Shown in pieces: positions 16,319 to 26,081 of a DNA stretch of 64,000 bases. The DNA is from Umboniibacter marinipuniceus (GTDB lineage Bacteria > Pseudomonadota > Gammaproteobacteria > Pseudomonadales > DSM-25080). Position 1 is the stretch's first letter. Each line of letters opens with the position of its first letter. Position numbers and translations under genes: made by a program. Below the pieces are notes generated by a model that saw nothing but the letters and a program-made list of their open reading frames with translations, was not told the origin of the DNA and did not search any database. Location: the NCBI RefSeq assembly GCF_003688415.1, contig NZ_REFJ01000003.1, positions 372,001 through 436,000 of the forward strand, written 5' to 3'.

Positions 16319-17910
16319 TAATCTCGTTGCTCCAAAGCATTGGCATCTAACTCCACAAACCAACAGCCGGATTCGGCTTGAAGGCGCTGCAACGTTGCCG
16401 CTATCTCACTCATTTGACTGATCTTTTGATAACCAAAATGGTAGCCCCGCGCAAGGAGTTCGAAGTCAGGGTTATGCATCGCGACCGCAACCGGCTCAAT
16501 ATTTCGCAATTCCATGTCGTCCCAAATCTGCCCTAAACGACTGTTATTCCACATCAACACAATGAAACTCTGCTCGGATAGATATTCCGCCGCCGTGGCG
16601 AGCTCATTAATGGTGTATTGCAAACCACCGTCTCCCACTAACACCACCACAGGTAACGGTTCGCCAATCGCGGCGCCAATTGCGCTGGGTAGCGCGTAAC
16701 CCAAGGTCCCGTAGCCCGTTGGGTGGAGCCATTTATTAGGTTGTTCTACCGAATAGAAGATATTTCCAGAGTAAGCCAATTGCGTCATGTCAGTACTGAT
16801 CACAGTGGCCGGCGACAAGCCGTCGCGAATAGCGGCTAACACCTGTTGATGAGATTGATACATCAATGGCAAGTTGTCTTGCAATGCCGCCCTCAATTGT
16901 CTCACCCGCTCCTCAGCCGCCGCCTTTTCTCGGACGGCCAACTGATTATTCAGGGCGCGCAGCGTGATGACCGAGTCGGCTACCATGGCAACCTTGGCGG
17001 GATAAATCCCGGTCATCTTCTCTGGGTCCACATCAATACGAATCAAGTTAGCGCTTATTTCGATGCGGTCGCGCCAGAAGTCCGTATCCGCCAACTCAGT
17101 TCCTACGGCGATCACGCAATCGGCTTCGGCAATCATCTGCCAACCGGGCTCTACACAGAGCAAGGACCCCGCCAGCAGCGAATGAGTGCTTGGTAATACT
17201 CCCTTCGCCGCAACCGAAGTAAACACGGGGGCAGCAATGGTCTCGGCCAGTTGCTGTAATTCCGCCGCCGCGACAACAGCGCCGCCACCGGCGATGATCA
17301 TGGGTTTCTTAGCAGAATTCACTAGTGCTAGCGCGCGTTCCAGCTCTACTAGGTGCGCTGGACGCTGGGGGAGTTCTTTCGCCGTCCACATTTCCGTCAC
17401 AGGCAGTGCTAAGATATCCAATGGCACCTCAATATGCACCGGCCGCGGTCGTGCTGAAGAAAAGATTGCGAAAGCTTGATGAATCAGCTGCTCCGCTTCG
17501 CTGGGAGACGACGCTCTCGCCGATAGCGCCGTCACCGGCCGGGTAAAGTCCAGTTGTTCCTTCGACTCATGCAACCTTCCGGCACCCTTGCCCAAGCTCC
17601 AAGATTCATTAACACTTGAAACCACCAGCATGGGAATTGAATCGGAAAACGCCTGCCCTATCGCGGTGGCAATATTGCTAACGCCAGGTCCGGTAATCAC
17701 GAATGCTACACCCGCCTTCCCAGTGGTTCGCGCATAACCATCAGCCATAAAGCCAGCCCCCTGCTCGTGTCGAGACAGGACGTGGCGGATAGGGGATTCA
17801 GCCAACCCTCTATACAGCTCTAAATTGTGTACGCCGGGAATACCAAAAACGGTATCTACACCGTAGCTTTCCAGTAACTTCACCATCGCCTGACCGCAGT
17901 TTTGCGTCAT
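16318..17910 (-). CDS. aruI: AruI-like 2-ketoarginine decarboxylase (ThDP enzyme)
   Basis: A 530-residue thiamine-diphosphate enzyme of the acetolactate synthase fold. The N-terminal domain has GIPGVHNLELYRGL and catalytic Glu in SRHEQGAGFMADGYAR; the ThDP/Mg site is GDGGLQYTINELATA ending in NNSRLG. The best match is 5-guanidino-2-oxopentanoate decarboxylase (AruI), which turns 2-ketoarginine into 4-guanidinobutanal. Together with AruH it forms the arginine transaminase route. The later enzymes, a dehydrogenase and guanidinobutyrase, are not in the window. It is divergent from an NhaC-family transporter gene 131 bases away. A general acetolactate-synthase-like activity is less likely given the tight pairing. 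Confidence 0.8.
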   Translation of the reverse strand: MTQNCGQAMVKLLESYGVDTVFGIPGVHNLELYRGLAESPIRHVLSRHEQGAGFMADGYARTTGKAGVAFVITGPGVSNIATAIGQAFSDSIPMLVVSSVNESWSLGKGAGRLHESKEQLDFTRPVTALSARASSPSEAEQLIHQAFAIFSSARPRPVHIEVPLDILALPVTEMWTAKELPQRPAHLVELERALALVNSAKKPMIIAGGGAVVAAAELQQLAETIAAPVFTSVAAKGVLPSTHSLLAGSLLCVEPGWQMIAEADCVIAVGTELADTDFWRDRIEISANLIRIDVDPEKMTGIYPAKVAMVADSVITLRALNNQLAVREKAAAEERVRQLRAALQDNLPLMYQSHQQVLAAIRDGLSPATVISTDMTQLAYSGNIFYSVEQPNKWLHPTGYGTLGYALPSAIGAAIGEPLPVVVLVGDGGLQYTINELATAAEYLSEQSFIVLMWNNSRLGQIWDDMELRNIEPVAVAMHNPDFELLARGYHFGYQKISQMSEIAATLQRLQAESGCWFVELDANALEQRD

Positions 17911-18041
17911 GCGTAACTCCTTATCTCTGTAAATATAACGTTTTCAGCTCGTCCAGCTTCTTGGGGCGGGCAAATGTCTTCTCGGCGCTCGATTAATAGC
18001 GGCAAGTATGATTGACTAAAACCAACTATAAGGAAACTGCT

Positions 18042-19505
18042 ATGCCAAGAAAAATAGTCAACGGATGGGACGCCCTATTCATCACGTTGTTGATCATCTT
18101 TTTCATCGGGGGAGCGATTGCCACCTTTGGTGCTGATTCACTCGCGGGCGCTACCCAAGTTGCCCTTTTTTTTAGCGCCATCTGCACCGGTCTAATCGGG
18201 GTTAAGAATGGGCTTAGCTGGGATGACATCGAAGATACCATTGTAGCTACTGTTGGCCGCGCTGTAATGCCCCTGATCATATTTTTAGCGGTTGGTTGCC
18301 TCATTGCTGGATTGATGATTTCCGGAGCTGTCCCAACGCTACTTTATTATGGTTTAGGTATGCTCTCGCCTACCTTCTTCTATCCGCTAGCCTGTTTACT
18401 CACGGCTTTGGTTGCACTGTGTACCGGCAGCTCGTGGACCACGGCGGCTACGGTTGGCGTGGCACTCATTGGCGTAGCGATGGGCTTCGATTTATCACTA
18501 CCGATTGCCGCCGGTGCAATTATTTCTGGTGCGTACTTTGGTGACAAAATGTCACCCCTATCCGAAACGACCAACCTGGCCTCAGCGATAGGCGGTGCGG
18601 ATCTATTCGTTCATATTCGGCATATGATCTGGGTATCCGGCCCCAGCTTTGCTATTAGCCTAGCGGCATTTTTTATGATTGGCCTTGCCTCGGAGCTACC
18701 GGCTGACTTAGGCGACAAGATTGAGCTTATGCAGCGCACCCTGGACCAACAGTTTAACCTCAGTTTACTCAACACACTGCCTATCCTCGCGCTGCTGTAT
18801 ATGAGTTACAAACAACAACCTGCACTACTCGCTATTTCGGCGGGCGTAGGTTTAGCCGTTATCGTCAGCTTCATCACTCAGTACGAGCTAATTCTTCGAA
18901 CCATCACACTACTTTATGGGGCCGATGGTTCCATGCTTATGACCCTATGGAAGGTGATCTACGATGGCTTTTTGATTGAAACGGGAGTTAAAGAACTCGA
19001 TGATCTGCTATCTCGCGGCGGCATGGAGTCAATGGTCTTCATGGTGTGGTTAGTTCTCTGTTCAATGATGCTTTCAGCAACCTTGAGCGCCACCGGTTAT
19101 ATTCAATACCTATTAAATAAGCTGCGCGCCATTATTCGCGGAACTGGCTCGCTCATTGCCACTACGATTGGCACCTCGGTCACCGTTAACATGCTTACCG
19201 GAGACCAATATCTTTCACTGGTACTACCCGGACAGATGTGGAAGGATGAATACGAGAAGCGAGGACTAAAGCCTGAGAACTTAACCCGCACCCTCGAGGA
19301 TGGCGGCACGATTACTTCGCCCTTGGTCCCCTGGGGGGCGTGTGGCGTATTTATGGCCGGCACACTCGGCGTACCAACGCTCGAGTATTTACTATTTTGC
19401 TTCTTCTGTCTGCTCAATCCACTGATTGCCATTTGCTACGGCATCTTCAACATTCGGATTAGCCATCAGAGCTCAGCAACCGAACTAAAACGGGCTAGTT
19501 CCTAA
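18042..19505 (+). CDS. NhaC-family transporter, possibly for arginine-pathway substrates
   Basis: A 487-residue membrane protein with about 12 helices. The motif CTGSSWTTAATVGVALIG and SGAYFGDKMSPLSETTNLAS are hallmarks of the NhaC antiporter superfamily. NhaC members exchange sodium and protons, but others move organic anions or amino acids. The ATG is chosen for its AAGGAA site; an in-frame start ten codons earlier lacks one. Its divergent position beside aruIH suggests uptake of arginine or a related guanidino compound, which is inference only. Confidence 0.8.
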   Translation: MPRKIVNGWDALFITLLIIFFIGGAIATFGADSLAGATQVALFFSAICTGLIGVKNGLSWDDIEDTIVATVGRAVMPLIIFLAVGCLIAGLMISGAVPTLLYYGLGMLSPTFFYPLACLLTALVALCTGSSWTTAATVGVALIGVAMGFDLSLPIAAGAIISGAYFGDKMSPLSETTNLASAIGGADLFVHIRHMIWVSGPSFAISLAAFFMIGLASELPADLGDKIELMQRTLDQQFNLSLLNTLPILALLYMSYKQQPALLAISAGVGLAVIVSFITQYELILRTITLLYGADGSMLMTLWKVIYDGFLIETGVKELDDLLSRGGMESMVFMVWLVLCSMMLSATLSATGYIQYLLNKLRAIIRGTGSLIATTIGTSVTVNMLTGDQYLSLVLPGQMWKDEYEKRGLKPENLTRTLEDGGTITSPLVPWGACGVFMAGTLGVPTLEYLLFCFFCLLNPLIAICYGIFNIRISHQSSATELKRASS

Positions 19506-19817
19506 TTAAAGACTCCTCTCAAGACTCCACTGTTCAGCGCCGTGAACTCCGTCTCGGCGCTGACCTTCAAGGCTAATTTCAACCCGTTGATAAGCTAGAA
19601 GCTGAACCGCTAAAACTTTTCCTTCAAAGCCAGTGTGGAAACGGTCGTACCCGTGAAAATACTTACCACAGGAAACCTTCCAACGTTTTGACTGTCTTAT
19701 CAACAGCACGCTTAGTGTGATAAAATTCACTCAGTTGGCACGCATAAATTTCATTAATAGCGCGCCTTACTAACAACCATCAGGGTTTCATTCACTCGCT
19801 CATACTGGAAGAATAGA
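19506..19817. other. 312-bp gap with an inverted repeat after the NhaC gene
   Basis: No convincing gene is present. TCAGCGCCG and CGGCGCTGA form a perfect 9-bp inverted repeat (19534-19542 and 19555-19563) with a 12-base loop about 30 bases after the transporter stop, so it is the likely terminator although it lacks a T-run. The rest presumably holds the promoter of the following secreted protein. Confidence 0.5.
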
Positions 19818-21974
19818 TTGTTACGCATTGCGCTCTTCAGCTTACTATTTTTATCGCTCCACAGCATTGCTTCCGCCCCTGTGCAGTTGCGGATCATCAG
19901 TACCGGTGATCTAAACGGCCAGCTGCTATCCTATGACTATATCGCTGATCAAGAGACCGATGAATTCGGCCTAGCTCGAGCCGCCACCCTTATTCGAATG
20001 GCAAGGAGCGAATCAGATAACAGCGTAACCGTAGACTCTGGAGATCTACTCAAAGGCAGCCCCATGGCAGCCTGGGCTGCGCAGCAAACTTTCACTCAAG
20101 CAAATGGCGGACATCCCGCCTACCAAGCCCTTGACCACCTAGACTTCAACGCTGCAGCACTGGGAGATAGTGACTTCTATTACGGCCTTGACTATCTGAT
20201 GCACTCGGCATCACTTAGTAATCTGCCTATTGTTAGCGCCAATCTCTATCGCCGCGGTATCAACGGTCAACGCGGCCCACACCTCTTGAAGCCTTGGTAT
20301 ATCGAGTCGCGGCAGCTGCGAGACATCGCCGGAAACATTCATCGTGTCAACATTGGTTACATTGGCTTTACGGATCCCAACTCACTCCGCCAAGACAACG
20401 CGCTGCAATCTCGAGTAGAAACTCGCTCCATCCTCGCGTCAGCTCGTGAAGAACTACCACGATTAAGAGCAGCTGGTGCTGATGTGATTATTGTCCTGGC
20501 TCACACCTCTCTCTCAGCCGTTGACTCGAGTCTGCCCACTCAACGAAACGTCCTTGAGTCACTCGCCAGAGAACCCCTGGTTGATGCCATTATATTCAAT
20601 CAAACTAACGGTAATTTTCCGAACCCAGCTCTGCAAACGCCCTATCGAGTTGACGCCGTTCACGGGAAGATTTTTGGCACACCTGCGGTAGCAACTCAAC
20701 GAGCAGGACAACAAGTAGGTGTGATCGATTTATGGCTTCGCAAGGATCGTGGTAGCTGGACCGTTGGTCGCTCACAGGTAGAGATCCGCTCCGTTCAAAG
20801 ACCTGGCCGAAATGTCGTAGAGTACAAAGGGCTAAGCCTTCGACTAGCCGATGCCCATCGAAAGACTCGCCACTTTGCCAACCGACCCATTGGTAGAACC
20901 AATCAAAGCTTGAGTAGTCTTCTGGCGCAGCTCCAAACGGACACAGCCACTCAGCTGTTACATCAAGTACAACTTGACTATGCCTCCAAGCAGCTCACGC
21001 TAGAGGACTCAACACCGTTGCTATCCTTAGTGTCACCGCCGTTAGTGGGTGATAACGGTAACAATCCAGAGGCTTATACTTGGATTCCTACTGGTGTGGT
21101 AACCTACCGTCAGGCCGCCGGCATCTTTCCTCGCAACGGTAAATTAAACATTGTCCGAGTTCCGCCGGCCTTAGTGGTAGAGGTGTTAGAGTGTTCCGCT
21201 GGTCAATACCTCCAGCTCAGCAGAGCTCGCGATGATGCCCAACCATTACTAAGTAAGGAATTCTCACCGGCAAATTTTGTCGATGTTAGTGGCATGTCCT
21301 ACGAGATAGACCTCTCGAAGTCTCCTCGGTATAGCAATGACTGTGCTGCCTTTTCGGCGCATGACCATCGCATTCGAGTTTCGCCCTATGACCAAGCGCT
21401 ATTTTCACTGGACTCAATCCTCTTGGTTGTTGAGGACAGCCAGCTAGCACGAATTCAACAGAGCTTTCCAAACATTGAGATTGACCTCATTCATCGTGCT
21501 GGTAGCTCCCTACAGGAACAGCTCATTCGAACCTTTGAGGCGGCTAATGTCGCAGGCGTTTCCATTCCACTCGAACAACATTGGCAATTCGCCGCGGTGC
21601 CGTCCTTCTTCCAACTCAACGCCGGCTTTGCAACGCATTCAGACCCGCGTTTTCAACACTATATTGCCGCCAACGCGACACTTAACGCGCGCTATCTAGC
21701 TGTTGGTCCCGACGGCTTCGGCGTGTACCGCTTACAATTTCCTTCGATAGAGCCAAATCTACCCGACACCTACGTGCCATCACCAGAACTGGAATTTGCC
21801 TTACCGCAGATTGCTACCACTATTGAGACGCCTATTGAAGAACAGCGCTCTCGGCATATTGAGGAGCCTGCTTCGTTGCAGCTTGATGGGGTGACGGTGA
21901 AGGCAACGCCGTTAAGATTTAGCCCCGAGGAGCAGATTGAAGTGGGAAGACCTGAAACGCCAGAGGGTGGCTAA
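19818..21974 (+). CDS. CpdB-like periplasmic nucleotidase/phosphodiesterase with degenerate active site
   Basis: A 718-residue protein with a signal peptide (about residues 1-20) that aligns along its length with CpdB, the periplasmic 2',3'-cyclic nucleotide phosphodiesterase/3'-nucleotidase: FGLARAATLIRMAR, GDLLKGSPMA, YYGLDYL, VLAHTSLS, VLECSAGQYLQL. Key metal ligands are changed: DLH is DLN (31-33), GNHE is GDSD (116-119) and GHAH is NQTN (261-264); only Asp76 and His229 remain. It therefore probably cannot bind the usual two metals. The frame is intact, so it looks like a retained non-catalytic protein rather than a pseudogene. A C-terminal extension of about 70 residues follows the usual end. 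TTG start with GGAA upstream. Confidence 0.8.
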   Translation: MLRIALFSLLFLSLHSIASAPVQLRIISTGDLNGQLLSYDYIADQETDEFGLARAATLIRMARSESDNSVTVDSGDLLKGSPMAAWAAQQTFTQANGGHPAYQALDHLDFNAAALGDSDFYYGLDYLMHSASLSNLPIVSANLYRRGINGQRGPHLLKPWYIESRQLRDIAGNIHRVNIGYIGFTDPNSLRQDNALQSRVETRSILASAREELPRLRAAGADVIIVLAHTSLSAVDSSLPTQRNVLESLAREPLVDAIIFNQTNGNFPNPALQTPYRVDAVHGKIFGTPAVATQRAGQQVGVIDLWLRKDRGSWTVGRSQVEIRSVQRPGRNVVEYKGLSLRLADAHRKTRHFANRPIGRTNQSLSSLLAQLQTDTATQLLHQVQLDYASKQLTLEDSTPLLSLVSPPLVGDNGNNPEAYTWIPTGVVTYRQAAGIFPRNGKLNIVRVPPALVVEVLECSAGQYLQLSRARDDAQPLLSKEFSPANFVDVSGMSYEIDLSKSPRYSNDCAAFSAHDHRIRVSPYDQALFSLDSILLVVEDSQLARIQQSFPNIEIDLIHRAGSSLQEQLIRTFEAANVAGVSIPLEQHWQFAAVPSFFQLNAGFATHSDPRFQHYIAANATLNARYLAVGPDGFGVYRLQFPSIEPNLPDTYVPSPELEFALPQIATTIETPIEEQRSRHIEEPASLQLDGVTVKATPLRFSPEEQIEVGRPETPEGG

Positions 21975-22041
21975 TAGGTATCATGGGAAGGTTGTAGCAA
22001 CTAAACACTAAGATACTACAACCCACTTAGCTATACTTAGC

Positions 22042-23499
22042 TCAACTAGCTGCCGGGCGATAGACCGCAACATTTTGATAGCCATCCGCTAACAACTGCT
22101 GAGCATGAAGCCCGCTCATCACGCCACGGTCACAGTAGAGTAAATAACGCTGATTGCTATCGAGCTCAAGAAACTTAGCTGACAGCTCATAGAATGGTAT
22201 TTCCAAGTGTCCTGGGCCAAGATCTATTGGTCGGAGATCAACTTCATCAGGATGACGAATATCAATAATAACTTCATTTACCTCTGCATGATCAACCTCA
22301 GGGGCTTCTTCGTATCCCTCAAGTACGTCATGTACCACGGATTCGATACCCACATTTCGAGCTGAAGCAACAGCCTCTTTCAACACCTCAAAATTAAATC
22401 GCTCTTCCTCAATCTCAACCTTGTGCATCCTAGCGCGAGTAGTTGGATTAACCGATATCACGCCGCAGTATTCAGGGATTGACTTGGAAAACTCCTCGGT
22501 GCCGATGTGTGCCGAAGTACGAATAATTTCAGTCTTATCCATGGTCGCCAGCGGGCGAAGTACGAGCATGTCTGTCACTTGGTCAATAACCGAAAGATTG
22601 CGCAATGTTTGCGAGCTTACCTGAGCAACAGATTCGCCGGTTACTAACGCTTCAATCTCAAGTTGCTCAGCGACCTCTGCTGCCGCGCGAAGCATCATCC
22701 GCTTAAGGATCACACCCATGTAACGATTATTCACATTGGTTAATAGTTCGTCCACTACGCCCTCAAAGGGAATACTGACGAACCGGACTCGATACGAAGA
22801 TCCGAAACGCTCCCAAAGATAGTAAGCGACTTCTTTCACCGCTATTTCGTGAGCCCGGCCACCCAGGTTAAAGAAGCAAAAGTGCGTTGGCATGCCTCGC
22901 TTCATAGTGAGGTAGGTAGATACAGTGGAGTCAAAACCTCCAGAGATGAGACTTAGTACCGGATCCAAGCCGCCAATAGGATAACCACCCAGCCCCTGAA
23001 TAACCTGCTCAACCACAAACAAACGCTTCTTGCGAATCTCTACACGGACCGTTTCGTCTGGATGATGTAAATCAACACCGCCAGTTTCAAGCTTGGCCAG
23101 AATCCCACCGCCGATCTTTTGCTCGGCCTCATGGGAGTTGAAATCATGAGTCCCCACGCGTTTAACACGCACAACAAAGGTCTTGTCACGCAGGCGCTCT
23201 CGGTTTACTTCGGCTACCTTCTCAATAGTGTCATCTAAGTCGACAAACTCGTATTCCTTAACCACGATGAAATTAGCGATACCGGCGATATGCGCCAGCA
23301 CATCGATCATCTCTCGCCCTTTAACCTCATCAACATCCGTAAAGATGTCTAATTTGTCCCAAGTACTTTTAACCACCACGCTGCGGTCAATCAACTTTAA
23401 CGAGCGCGTAATATTGGTTCGGAGCTTGGCGATCAGCTGCTTTCGAACAGGCTTACTTTTAATGGTGATTTCGGGGAATAGCTTAACGACGAATTGCAT
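22042..23499 (-). CDS. thiI: tRNA 4-thiouridine synthase ThiI with rhodanese domain
   Basis: A 485-residue enzyme that makes s4U8 in tRNA and supplies sulfur for thiamine thiazole. It has a ferredoxin-like/THUMP N-terminal half, the PP-loop SGGFDSTVSTYL (near residue 188), which adenylates U8, and a C-terminal rhodanese domain with active-site Cys in YLLYCDRGVMSG. The presence of the rhodanese domain means that it can carry the persulfide itself, as in E. coli (482 residues). It is divergent from glnA, an arrangement common in related genera. Confidence 0.96.
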   Translation of the reverse strand: MQFVVKLFPEITIKSKPVRKQLIAKLRTNITRSLKLIDRSVVVKSTWDKLDIFTDVDEVKGREMIDVLAHIAGIANFIVVKEYEFVDLDDTIEKVAEVNRERLRDKTFVVRVKRVGTHDFNSHEAEQKIGGGILAKLETGGVDLHHPDETVRVEIRKKRLFVVEQVIQGLGGYPIGGLDPVLSLISGGFDSTVSTYLTMKRGMPTHFCFFNLGGRAHEIAVKEVAYYLWERFGSSYRVRFVSIPFEGVVDELLTNVNNRYMGVILKRMMLRAAAEVAEQLEIEALVTGESVAQVSSQTLRNLSVIDQVTDMLVLRPLATMDKTEIIRTSAHIGTEEFSKSIPEYCGVISVNPTTRARMHKVEIEEERFNFEVLKEAVASARNVGIESVVHDVLEGYEEAPEVDHAEVNEVIIDIRHPDEVDLRPIDLGPGHLEIPFYELSAKFLELDSNQRYLLYCDRGVMSGLHAQQLLADGYQNVAVYRPAAS

Positions 23500-23613
23500 G
23501 ATGAACCTGACCGTAAAAAATATTTTCTAATTATAAGTGCAAGTCTGCCAAAGCACACGCCCAAGTGGCATAAATGTCAGTTTAGACTAAGGAATTAAGC
23601 ACTCTCGCCTCAA

Positions 23614-23630
23614 CGCACTATAATGGTGCA
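23614..23630 (+). promoter_or_regulatory. NtrC-binding site 1 upstream of glnA
   Basis: CGCACTATAATGGTGCA matches the NtrC dyad TGCACC-N5-GGTGCA at most positions, with a perfect right half. It is about 107 bases upstream of the -24 element and 44 bases from the second site, so the two centres are on a similar helix face. Confidence 0.7.
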
Positions 23631-23657
23631 AATTAGGGATCATGCAGCGCCTTGCAA

Positions 23658-23674
23658 TGCACCAATATAGTGCA
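23658..23674 (+). promoter_or_regulatory. NtrC-binding site 2 upstream of glnA
   Basis: TGCACCAATATAGTGCA has a perfect left half and one mismatch in the right half of the NtrC dyad. The pair of sites upstream of a sigma-54 promoter is the textbook enhancer arrangement for glnA. Confidence 0.75.
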
Positions 23675-23736
23675 TTAGCAATCTACATTCTCGTAGATGC
23701 AAGCTGCACACCCCAAAATTACGCGCTTGCCACAAC

Positions 23737-23752
23737 TGGCACGCTAATTGCT
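23737..23752 (+). promoter_or_regulatory. Sigma-54 (-24/-12) promoter of glnA
   Basis: TGGCACGCTAATTGCT has GG and GC at the required spacing and fits TGGCAC-N5-TTGCW exactly. It lies about 100 bases upstream of the glnA ATG, downstream of two NtrC boxes. Confidence 0.9.
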
Positions 23753-23850
23753 TTAATGCGTAGCAACAATATTAAAATAAACCAAAAAGAAGGTGTGTTG
23801 GACTAACCCTCTAATCATCTTGGTTCGCCTTTATCCATTCGGAGGAATTT

Positions 23851-25257
23851 ATGGCAGATAACACTTTAGGTCTCATTAAAGAGCATGACGTAACTTGGAT
23901 CGATCTACGTTTTACGGATACTCACGGCAAAGAGCAGCACGTCTCTATCCCTGTAACCGAATTGAACGATGACTTCTTCACAGAAGGTAAAATGTTCGAC
24001 GGCTCTTCAATTGCTGGCTGGAAGGGCATTAACGAATCAGACATGATCCTTATGCCTGACGATAGCTCTGCTGTAATGGACCCGTTCACTGACGAACCTA
24101 CCCTAATTATTCGTTGTGACATTGTTGAGCCTAACACTGGGCAAGGTTACGAGCGCGACCCACGTTCTGTTGCAAAGCGCGCTGAAGCTTACCTAGAAAG
24201 CACCGGTCTTGGCGACACTGCTTACTTCGGACCAGAGCCTGAATTCTTCGTATTCGACGGCATTCGCTGGAACGACAGCATGAGCGGTTGTTTCTACGAG
24301 ATCGAATCAGAAGAAGCAGCTTGGAACAGCGGCAAAAACTACGAAGGCGGTAACATGGGCCACCGTCCTGGTGTTAAGGGCGGTTACTTCCCAGTAGCAC
24401 CTGTTGACTCACTGCATGATATCCGTGCTGCGATGTGTTCAGCTATGACAGCTATGGGCCTAGAAGTTGAAGTACACCACCACGAAGTTGGTACCGCTGG
24501 TCAGTGTGAAATCGGTGTTCGTTTCAACACGCTAGTTCGCAAGGCTGATGAAGTTCAAATGCTTAAGTACTGTGTTCACAACGTTGCGCATGCATACGGC
24601 AAGACAGCTACTTTCATGCCTAAGCCGGTAGTTGGCGACAACGGTTCTGGTATGCACTTGCACCAGTCGTTCTCTAAAGACGGCGTTAACCAGTTCGCTG
24701 GTGATGAGTACGCGGGACTATCTGAAACTGCTCTTTACTACATTGGCGGTATCATCAAGCACGCTAAAGCACTTAACGCTTTCGCAAACGCTTCAACTAA
24801 CTCGTACAAGCGTCTTGTACCGGGCTTTGAAGCGCCGGTTATGCTTGCTTACTCAGCACGTAACCGCTCTGCATCTATTCGTATTCCTTTCGTACCTAGC
24901 CCGAAGGCTAAGCGTGTAGAAGTTCGTTTCGGTGACCCAACAGCTAACCCATACCTCATGTTCTCAGCAATGTTGATGGCTGGCCTTGACGGCATTAAGA
25001 ACAAGATCCACCCTGGCGATGCAGCTGACAAAGATCTTTACGATCTTCCACCAGAAGAAGCAGCGGCTTACCCGACTGTTGCTGGTAGCTTCGACGAAGC
25101 ACTTGCTGCCCTCGACGCGGATCGTGATTTCTTGACGGCCGGTGGCGTATTCACCAACGACATGATCGATGCATTCATCGAGCTTAAGAATGAGGAAGTG
25201 ACTCGCCTAGCGATGACTCCACACCCTGTTGAGTTTGACATGTACTACTCAGTATAA
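23851..25257 (+). CDS. glnA: Glutamine synthetase type I
   Basis: A 468-residue dodecameric enzyme that joins ammonia to glutamate with [20 protein letters not shown], the ATP-site MHLHQSF, and NRSASIRIP are standard. The adenylylation Tyr lies in [11 protein letters not shown], so it should be switched by GlnE. Codons here look more strongly biased than in neighbouring genes, as expected of a highly expressed enzyme. GGAGGAATTT precedes the ATG. It has a sigma-54 promoter with two NtrC sites upstream and a strong terminator downstream. Confidence 0.98.
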   Translation: MADNTLGLIKEHDVTWIDLRFTDTHGKEQHVSIPVTELNDDFFTEGKMFDGSSIAGWKGINESDMILMPDDSSAVMDPFTDEPTLIIRCDIVEPNTGQGYERDPRSVAKRAEAYLESTGLGDTAYFGPEPEFFVFDGIRWNDSMSGCFYEIESEEAAWNSGKNYEGGNMGHRPGVKGGYFPVAPVDSLHDIRAAMCSAMTAMGLEVEVHHHEVGTAGQCEIGVRFNTLVRKADEVQMLKYCVHNVAHAYGKTATFMPKPVVGDNGSGMHLHQSFSKDGVNQFAGDEYAGLSETALYYIGGIIKHAKALNAFANASTNSYKRLVPGFEAPVMLAYSARNRSASIRIPFVPSPKAKRVEVRFGDPTANPYLMFSAMLMAGLDGIKNKIHPGDAADKDLYDLPPEEAAAYPTVAGSFDEALAALDADRDFLTAGGVFTNDMIDAFIELKNEEVTRLAMTPHPVEFDMYYSV

Positions 25258-25274
25258 GTTAACTTAACCACCAA

Positions 25275-25304
25275 AAAACGAGGCTAATTAGCCTCGTTTT
25301 TTTT
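25275..25304 (+). terminator. Rho-independent terminator of glnA
   Basis: AAAACGAGGC and GCCTCGTTTT form a 10-bp stem around TAATTA, followed by an eight-base T-run. It lies 17 bases after the glnA stop. Confidence 0.93.
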
Positions 25305-25422
25305 CGTCTGTGATAAAGTCATCATCAATAGTGAGTAGCAAATACTCGACATCCATCGAATCTGAGCCCAAACTAGCACTATGGCATGAATCGCCAAATC
25401 ACCACTTTAGGAAGATAAGTTC

Positions 25423-25980
25423 ATGAGTCGCTCCCTTTGCCTGTTGTTAATCGTTATTTCATGCACCTTCTGTGCCATGACGACCTCTGCTGATATCTAT
25501 AAATATCGCGATGCCAACGGCAATATTGTCTACTCTGATACCCCAGTCGAAGGTGCAGAGCGGGTAGACATAGTAGTTTACAACCCTGCTACACCCGGCG
25601 AATCCACCGCTCAGCAGGAGTCTTCAGCCAGTTCACCTCATACTACTCAAGATGATGAGCCGGTGAGCTATAGCTTGGCAATTACTAGCCCCGTACACGA
25701 CTCAACCGTACCTATGGGACAGGAAACGCTCTCGGTCAGTCTTGCGCTCACACCATCCGCACCAGTCGAGACCACTTACCGTCTTCTGGCTAACGGCTCC
25801 CCCATTGCCCAAGGAAATCAAAATACCTTTGTCTTAGAGCAACTCTACCGCGGGGAGTTGGTATTAACGGCGGAAGCACTAGACAGCGATGGCGAAGTCA
25901 TCGCAACGGCAATAGCGGTAACCGTTCACGTGAAGCGGGCAAGTCGACGAATAACTAATTTACCCACCGGCGGAAGTTAA
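25423..25980 (+). CDS. DUF4124 exported protein between glnA and ntrB
   Basis: A 185-residue protein with a signal peptide (cut near TTSA-D). A DUF4124 domain follows at once (DIYKYRDANGNIVYSDTPVEGA), then a Ser/Thr-rich linker and a beta-rich Ig-like region (ITSPVHDSTVPMGQETLSVSL ... YRLLANGSPIAQG). DUF4124 is a short, probably periplasmic or envelope module of unknown role. Genes of this type often lie between glnA and ntrB in gammaproteobacteria, but no nitrogen function has been shown to my knowledge. Confidence 0.8.
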   Translation: MSRSLCLLLIVISCTFCAMTTSADIYKYRDANGNIVYSDTPVEGAERVDIVVYNPATPGESTAQQESSASSPHTTQDDEPVSYSLAITSPVHDSTVPMGQETLSVSLALTPSAPVETTYRLLANGSPIAQGNQNTFVLEQLYRGELVLTAEALDSDGEVIATAIAVTVHVKRASRRITNLPTGGS

Positions 25981-26081
25981 CCACTACTAAAAATCTAAGC
26001 GCAGCTAGCTGCGCTTGGGCCCTCTCGCTAAGCTAATCAGCGCCGTAATCCAGACTAACATCCCAGTGCACTAATGCTTTA

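Noticed and set aside
19506-19730. 74-residue frame on the minus strand after the NhaC gene
   Set aside because: It spans the putative terminator, has no recognisable motif and no good ribosome site.
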